Assembly (NCBI RefSeq): GCF_012273895.1
Contig: NC_052106.1
Location: 3,472,001-3,536,000 of the forward strand
Length of the DNA: 64,000 bases
Reading direction: 5' to 3'
DNA from: Zerene cesonia
Lineage: Eukaryota; Arthropoda; Insecta; Lepidoptera; Pieridae
Shown: piece after piece, positions 57,864 to 64,000 of the stretch
Position numbering within the stretch: position 1 is the stretch's first letter
How the letters are laid out: each line of letters starts with the position of its first letter
Position numbers and translations under genes: made by a program
The notes under the pieces: model-generated
Told to the model about the DNA's origin: nothing
The model's input: the letters and a program-made list of their open reading frames with translations, nothing else
The model's database searches: none

Positions 57864-59224
57864 ATTATATTAAATATTTAGATAGTTTATTTATAGAGTA
57901 CTTAATTGAAAGAAATATTATAAAAAATAATAACCGAAATTCTAAATAAATAAGGTTCTCAAGAAAGAAACTAAAAATTCGATCTCAATACAAGTCACAG
58001 GCAGTAGTCCTATGAAGCATTGATTGTTTTTAATGAGTCAAGGGCAAATTAATAAATGGCTAACGAATTATTATTCATTATGTACTTGTGTTTTGGGATG
58101 TCATAACTGTAGATACTATAAACCACAAACAGTCATTTAACAAGGAAAATAATGGTTATTTCATTTGTAAGAAGCATTACAGTACCAGGTAATAAAAAAT
58201 ACACGAGGTATGGTTAAAATTTAGAAACAGAATTAATATATCGGCTCAGTACAATTAATGCTGATCTGTCCCTTTTCTGGCATTAGTTGTTAGTCATTTT
58301 ATGCTCATAATAATAATGCTAAAATGTGTTTGTTAATTAGTTTGCATGTTTTTTGAACGCTGAAACATCTCATTTCCATGGAAATCTCCTTTGCCAGCTC
58401 GAGCGAGGCCGCGGGCGGGAAGCTAGTATGAATATAAATCCATCTTACTTCCATTTAGAAGGTACACAGATATGAGAAATTGAAATGAAACGCTCGAGGT
58501 TGCCTTATAAACAAAGATGAAATCATCCGTGACTTAATATTATACTTATATTTTTATAACCATATTGTGTTGAGCATTATTTATTATATGAGCATTTCTA
58601 TATTAGCCTATAATATTTATTGTCTTTATTAATCATGTTTTCCCATAGCGTGGACTCATATTTTTTTTATTCAGTTCTTAAGAATTCATAATCATAGTAA
58701 ATGTATGTTTCCGGCATAAATTCGCTGGATATCACTCAATGTTTTTTTTTAATCTGGTAAGGAATTAACAAAGGCGTTTCAATAAAAGGGAAAGGACAAA
58801 TGGTTTTATTTAATTAAATTCTCTTCATGGGCAATTTCAGCAGAATTAAAGTAAGGAAAAATCACAATTTATACGAAGTTCTTTTATCGCGTAGCGTAGC
58901 TACTTGTCTGTAATTGCTTCGTAATTACGAAACAATTTAGCTTCTTTGTCATCCGAACAAAAGGTAACTGCGTTTTCATACGCTTTCAATGGAACTGTGT
59001 TACGTATGGGAGAGTATCATAATGTTTGAAACCGATTTTAATTTAATTGTTTTAATTTTATATAGTACCTTCTTCAAATTCTTCTTTGTTCACCAATTTT
59101 TTTTCTGTGTATCTTTGATGTAATTTGACAAAACAAAACTGCATATTATATTAGTTGTTAAGACTTCAAACTTTCAAAAGATACATTCCTAAATAGTGAT
59201 GAATGAAAACTAACGAAGAGATGG

Positions 59225-60425
59225 ATGCATAACTATGTCCCAAGTATATATTTCTTGGAATTAAAAGTGCAAAATACAAAGGTGCCATATAACGTTTCAA
59301 CGGCACCTTCATACCTTCATAGGGTACAGACCGATGTCGTTAATGGAGACTGTTCTGGCGGTGCGACTGTTAACATTGGTGTTCCGCAGGGATCAATTTT
59401 GGGATCCTTTTTATTTTTGGTATATATCAATGATCTACCATATTATTTGCAGCATATGTGTGAATTAGTACTGTTTGGAGATGACTCCTCATAAATATTT
59501 AATGTGGATCGACATACACCCAAATGTTGACGAAGTAAACAATGCTCTTTTACACATATCAAACTGGTTTACAGTAAATAATTTATTGTTAATTGCGAAA
59601 AAACTAATTGTGTTGAATTTATTCTTTCAAACGCAAAAATTTTGAAAAGAAACATTACTTTAAATGGGGAGGTATTAGACATAACTAAACCTACTGTATA
59701 TCTTTGGTTATCATTAGACGAGAAACTACAGTGGGAAGCCCATGATAACACCGCCGCTGCTAAACTCAGTTCAGCCGCTTATGCAGTACGAAAGATTAGG
59801 CATCTCACCGACAGCTACACTGGTTTATTTTAGCTACTTCCATAGCATCATGTCATATGGAATTCTGCTGTGGGACAGGGCAACAGATATTGAAACTATA
59901 TTTGTATTGCAAAAAAGGGCCATACGTTCTATATATAATTTATTTGCTCGGCCATACGTTATATATATAATTCTTGTACTCATTAAAATATCTCTTTAAG
60001 AGTACTGGTATCCTAAATGTACCGTCACAGTATATATGCCTGTTTTTCGGCTTAGTAAAGTAAAAAATTAATTATGGGTCAAGGTATACGCTTCACCAAT
60101 GGAATTCCTCAAAGTATTAAATCGTTTAGCAAAAACTATATTAAAAATGTATTAGTTCAGAGAGCCTACTATAGCATTAATGAATATATGGAAGATGACA
60201 ATACATGGAATGTTGTTATTACATGTTATGTTACAAATATATGTTATGTAGAACTGAAATGTAAAATTGATTTTATTTTAAAAGTGCAACTACAGAGTTT
60301 CTTGCCGGCTTTCTCTGTGGAAACTGCTTTCCGAACCGGGGGTAAATGTTAAAACCGTTTAAAATGTCGAATCGAAATTCTTCTATAAGAAGTCCAATTG
60401 AATAAATAAATGTTTGAGTTTGTGT
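59225..60425 (+). mobile_element. decayed Jockey/CR1-like LINE, RT part
   Basis: The frame at 59225-59494 contains the reverse-transcriptase motif GVPQGSILG followed by YINDLP and FGDDSS, the place of the catalytic F/YxDD box, and then a stop. The same frame resumes at about 59642 (NGEVLDITKP, then AAKLSSAAYAVRK); after a frameshift near 59815 it continues VYFSYFHSIMSYGILLW and VLQKRAIRSIY. The 3' end (KNVLVQRAYYSINEYMEDD) matches the copy at 37420-37740. The endonuclease domain and 5' part are missing, so the element is dead. Confidence 0.85.
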
Positions 60426-61669
60426 GTGAGAAATGGCTCTCGGAAATATCCCTAAATATATATTATAAATATTTTATATAAGTTAGTGGAAAGGGCGATG
60501 GAAGTTTGTATGTTACATAAAGTTTGTTACGTTTGTATAACCAGGGCGGGATGGAGGGACTGTTAAAGAAAGGTGGTGTTGCATAAGGGGGCGGGTCACT
60601 GAGTTATATAATGACTAGGATACACACTACGATGTTTTGCATTGATAGTGGCCGGAAGAAAAATAATTCAAGAAGTGTATGCAAAATAAGTAAAGGTAAT
60701 TTTGTAACAGTTGTATACAAAATGTAACTAAGTAGTCAGTGTTTTTAAGGTTTGTTATAAATAGCTAATTACTTGCTCTTTATATACAACTGCCAATAGA
60801 ATATTATGTTTTAACCACAGATAACATAATACTACACTAGTTTCAACCAATCAAATCAAAACACATTAAATTTTTAGATACCATTAATTTTTTTTATTAA
60901 TTTACGGTCATCAAATGATACGATACGTATAATAAATGACTTGGAAAAAATTCTGTTATAATTTTCCAATAATTTTTATACCGTAGACAATTTCTTTATC
61001 CTTGAAGAGAATAAGAGAGGCCTGTGGTCAAGGTATAGCATTGACCTAGCAAGAACAAATAAATCACGCCATATAACCCTTTTCTCCTATTACAATGAAC
61101 CTTTTTTATTTATACGTACCTTTTCACTTATTTTTTACGACGAACCTTTATATTAAAGTTAACTCATAACCGGTTAAAACCTCTTTTGATAACGAAAATC
61201 TGTAGCCTTCAGTTGATAACAGTTTTGACTGTTTTTCGTAACTATAAGTGAAGTTTTAATTAGTGCTTTAACTGGAGGCCTATGCCATCAGTATAAAAAA
61301 TATTTTATGATCGATAAAGATCGATACAGATATCATTTTTTTTTTCTTTTTTCGATTCTTTTGTATGTTATTTATGTTTTAATTAAAATGACAACATTAC
61401 AACGAAAAAACACTTGACCTTTATCTGAAAAACGCCTTATAAAAACATAATTAATCCATCGGCTATTTTTATACACAAGGACCCCTGTTACAGTATTAAA
61501 GCTCGCCTGCATGAACAATGTTTTATAAACGGACTGAGGATCAACTCAACCGACAACCGAATAATAACGCCTCAACGAACATTAAAGTTGTTTCTAAAAT
61601 AGCCAGCAGAGACGAAAATGCCTGTGATCCTGAATTGTATGCGCAAGTAACCAACCCGAATACAAGATA

Positions 61670-61965
61670 ATGTCACCAGTATCTTCTCCGTCGGAAGTGG
61701 GATAAAAAGTGTCCTATGCCACAGATAACATAATACTTTGTACCTATGCTAATCCGGATTGTAAACTGAAGCGATATACTTTCGTTCGTCGTTTAAAGTT
61801 AATAATGAGGCCCCGTCGTCACTTGCGTTGTACCCGGGTAAAAAGTAACCTAATCGCTAATCCAGACTATAATCTATCTCTATACCAAATTTCATACAGG
61901 TAAGGTAAGCTATTTTCGCGTGAAAGAGTTGCAAACATCCATACTAACAAACTTTCGCGCTTATA
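61670..61965 (-). repeat. diverged LINE tail
   Basis: 'TCGGAAGTGGGATAAAAAGTG' and 'TATACCAAATTTCATACAGG' then 'CTTTCGCGCTTATAATATT'. An older relative of the GCGAAAGTTTGT family with an extra internal stretch. Confidence 0.55.
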
Positions 61966-62404
61966 ATATTTCAGCATTAAAATCGACACCATATATTTTT
62001 CATCCTACACTAAGCCGAAATACAGGACTATCCTAGCTGCTCAATCTTTTCTGTATGTAAATATTAGCTGTGAAAAATATATAAGAGGTAAGAGTTTATG
62101 TATGTTTTACCGTAAAAGGATTTTGATGTCGTTTACATTGGTTCATGTTAAGTCATAATGCTACGAATTTTAATTGCATATTCCTACTGTTAACAAAAAA
62201 CATTTATTTATTTAATCAACTACATTTAAATTCACAAAAATGTATTAATTAATCGTACAAAATGCTTTGTTATTCAATAAAAATATATATTATATACATA
62301 ATGAATTGCACACGATTCTGTTAAGCAGCTTCAATGGTGTGTATTACAGTTTAACAACAATTCACAATGCAAATTTCGACATATTTTCCACTAATTGTCC
62401 ATAT

Positions 62405-62545
62405 CCCATAAGAATATCGGGATAAAAAGTTGCCTATATGTTATCCCAGTTGTCCAGCTATCTACATACCAAATTTCATTGCAATCGGTTCAGTAGTTTT
62501 TGCGTGAAAGAGCAACAAACACACACACATCCTTACAAAGGATTT
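62405..62545 (-). repeat. LINE tail, GCGAAAGTTTGT family, truncated
   Basis: 'AAGAATATCGGGATAAAAAG', 'AATCGGTTCAGTAGTTTTTG' and 'CAACAAACACACACACATCC', ending abruptly after TTACAAAGG without the final TTTATAATATT block in register. Confidence 0.75.
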
Positions 62546-63716
62546 ATTCATATTAGTCCGTCATATTATGCAATTATAACAACCGCGAGAAAGGGAAAAA
62601 CTACCGCATATAATACATAGGAAATAATTTTCCAAAGACACGATTTTACACGCACAGTGAAATAGATTTTCACAATATTATGAAAAGATTTCACCCACCT
62701 ACGAGTCAAAGACGATGCGGGTCCGATCTATCCAAATAGAAAATGAATAAGATAAGTTTCATCATGATATTAGACATTAAAGTCTTCAGAGAAAACCCGG
62801 AACCCATATCTCCTTCTCTATCTATTTATCTTTCGTTTGCTCGTATAGCACTCTAGGTTTTCTTATTCTGAAACTTTAGATTAGCTATAATTAATGTGAT
62901 CTCTGTCATAGTCACCGAGACCAAAGTTTCATAGCCCAGGATTGTTCTTACCAGTATAGTGGGTACACACGAGAAACTTTCAGCTTCTATGATTTGACGA
63001 AGGTCTGGCTGGTTCTTAGACCGTTTACCATATGGACGACAAAACGAGAATACAACGTAGAATTAAACTACGTATGTATAATAACGATCCCTGTCTACAT
63101 CACAACATAGTATAAAACAAAGTCGCTTGCTCTGTCCCTACATAGGGAATAAAGCGATAATACATAGGCATGTATGGTATACATAGGTATCTTTTAACTA
63201 CGTAACTGATTTCGATGGGAGATTTTTTTTAATAAATAGAGTGATTCAAGCGGAAGGTTTATGTTAATAATAACATCTATTAAAATGTGTCCTGTGGATA
63301 GTAATTAAATACTCCAAGTTCAGCTCCATCTTCATACAAAATTTCATCAAACTCAGTTTTACAATAACGAACTTTCATACAAACTCATCCCCTATTTCAA
63401 CCGCTTCTAACCGTTTTCGCGATAAAAAAGTAGCATATGTCTTTCCTTGGGTGTTAAAATATGTCCATACCAAATTTCATGTTAAATGGTTTAGGCGTGA
63501 TTAAGAAACAGACAGACAGACTGTCACTATCTGGTGTATTATAATTACGTGAAATGGCGAAAAATTAAACTATGGCCATAGTAATTGTCCACTACTTCAA
63601 GGACTCATTGGGTTTTATTGTTAACTTTAAATTTAATTGTTAAATATGCCAAAAGCTATTAAAACTGATGCCGGGAATGTTATTCTAAAGGTTACACCAG
63701 TGGTGACGACACTTCT

Positions 63717-63926
63717 AACTCTACTATATAAAAATAAGTCGGGTTTTCCTTCCTGACGCTATAACTCCAGAACGCACGAACCGATTTCCACGTTTTTGCA
63801 TTCGTTGGAAAGGTCTCAGGCTCCGTGAGGTTTATAGCAAAGAAAATTCAGGAAAAATTTCAACAGAAAAGCGGGAAAAACGAAGCCATCTGGTGGCGAA
63901 ACGGAGTTCGCGGGGTTTGCTAGTTT
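63717..63926 (+). repeat. dispersed repeat with GGTTTGCTAGTT end
   Basis: 'AAGTCGGGTTTTCCTTCCTG', 'CTCCAGAACGCACGAACCG', 'AAGCCATCTGGTGGCGAAAC' and the end GTTCGCGGGGTTTGCTAGTT. The GC-rich, well-preserved sequence suggests a recent insertion of a family I know to be widespread in Lepidoptera. Confidence 0.6.
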
Positions 63927-64000
63927 TACATATAAGTTAGTGACACTACACGGTAAGTATAATGGCGAGTAACATACGATTTCAATGTACAATACACCCT

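Larger units (their letters stand above)
55250..64000. other. right flank, repeats and no recognised gene
   Basis: AT-rich DNA with LINE tails at 56060-56265, 56745-56922, 57025-57130, 61670-61965 and 62405-62545, a ~300 bp repeat at 57613-57863, a tail end at 58360-58430, a decayed LINE at 59225-60425, a tail scrap at about 63440-63530 and a dispersed repeat at 63717-63926. No coding exon of a host gene was recognised. Confidence 0.6.

Noticed and set aside
62640..63100. Possible conserved exon because of slightly higher GC
   Set aside because: No open frame with splice sites and no family resemblance.

Overview
This is a eukaryotic nuclear window that reads as lepidopteran (moth or butterfly). 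It is AT-rich, its genes have small exons with GT-AG introns of up to about 10 kb, and intron and intergenic DNA is full of short LINE tails and SINE-like elements of types common in Lepidoptera (a repeat with an 'ATAAATGCGAAAGTTTGT' end, and a ~300 bp 'GTCGAGCACGCTTCGGCAC' repeat). I cannot name the species. No rRNA, CRISPR or bacterial-style operon is present.

The main content is a cluster of six small secreted, probably GPI-anchored proteins of the Ly6/uPAR (three-finger) superfamily, followed by a sigma-class glutathione S-transferase. In order: Ly6-A (+, 6233-16301, 4 exons), Ly6-B (+, 19908-24617, 4 exons), Ly6-C (+, 25190-26503, 3 exons), Ly6-D (+, 29806-41789, 3 exons), Ly6-E (-, 44859-46052, 3 exons, crooked/crok-like), Ly6-F (+, 46898-47670, 3 exons) and the GST (-, 48743-51021, 4 exons). 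I rebuilt each gene exon by exon. All coding totals are multiples of three and every splice site used is GT-AG. All six Ly6 genes share a phase-1 intron after the signal-peptide exon and a phase-1 intron between the fifth and sixth domain cysteines, and all six keep the ten-cysteine pattern ending in C-x2-C-x(1-4)-C-N. This points to tandem duplication from one ancestor, with E inverted.

The outstanding gene is Ly6-B. It is a ten-cysteine Ly6 protein with a Thr/Ser-rich, cysteine-free, mucin-like insert of about 345 residues between the fourth and fifth domain cysteines, where its neighbours have 9 to 31 residues. It is carried on a single 1-kb exon. Ly6-B and its neighbour Ly6-C share a C-x2-C-T-D-C start and look like a recent paralog pair; Ly6-C has its own Cys-free N-terminal extension of about 45 residues.

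The remaining DNA (1-6130, the long introns of A and D, and 51022-64000) holds repeats: at least nine copies of the ~300 bp repeat, at least seven of the 'GCGAAAGTTTGT' tail family, two tails of a Jockey/CR1-like LINE (one with a decayed reverse transcriptase at 59225-60425), tRNA-derived SINE heads and a nested insertion near 4300-4870. A CpG-rich stretch at 54840-55249 ending in a good splice donor may be the noncoding first exon of a gene running off the right edge.
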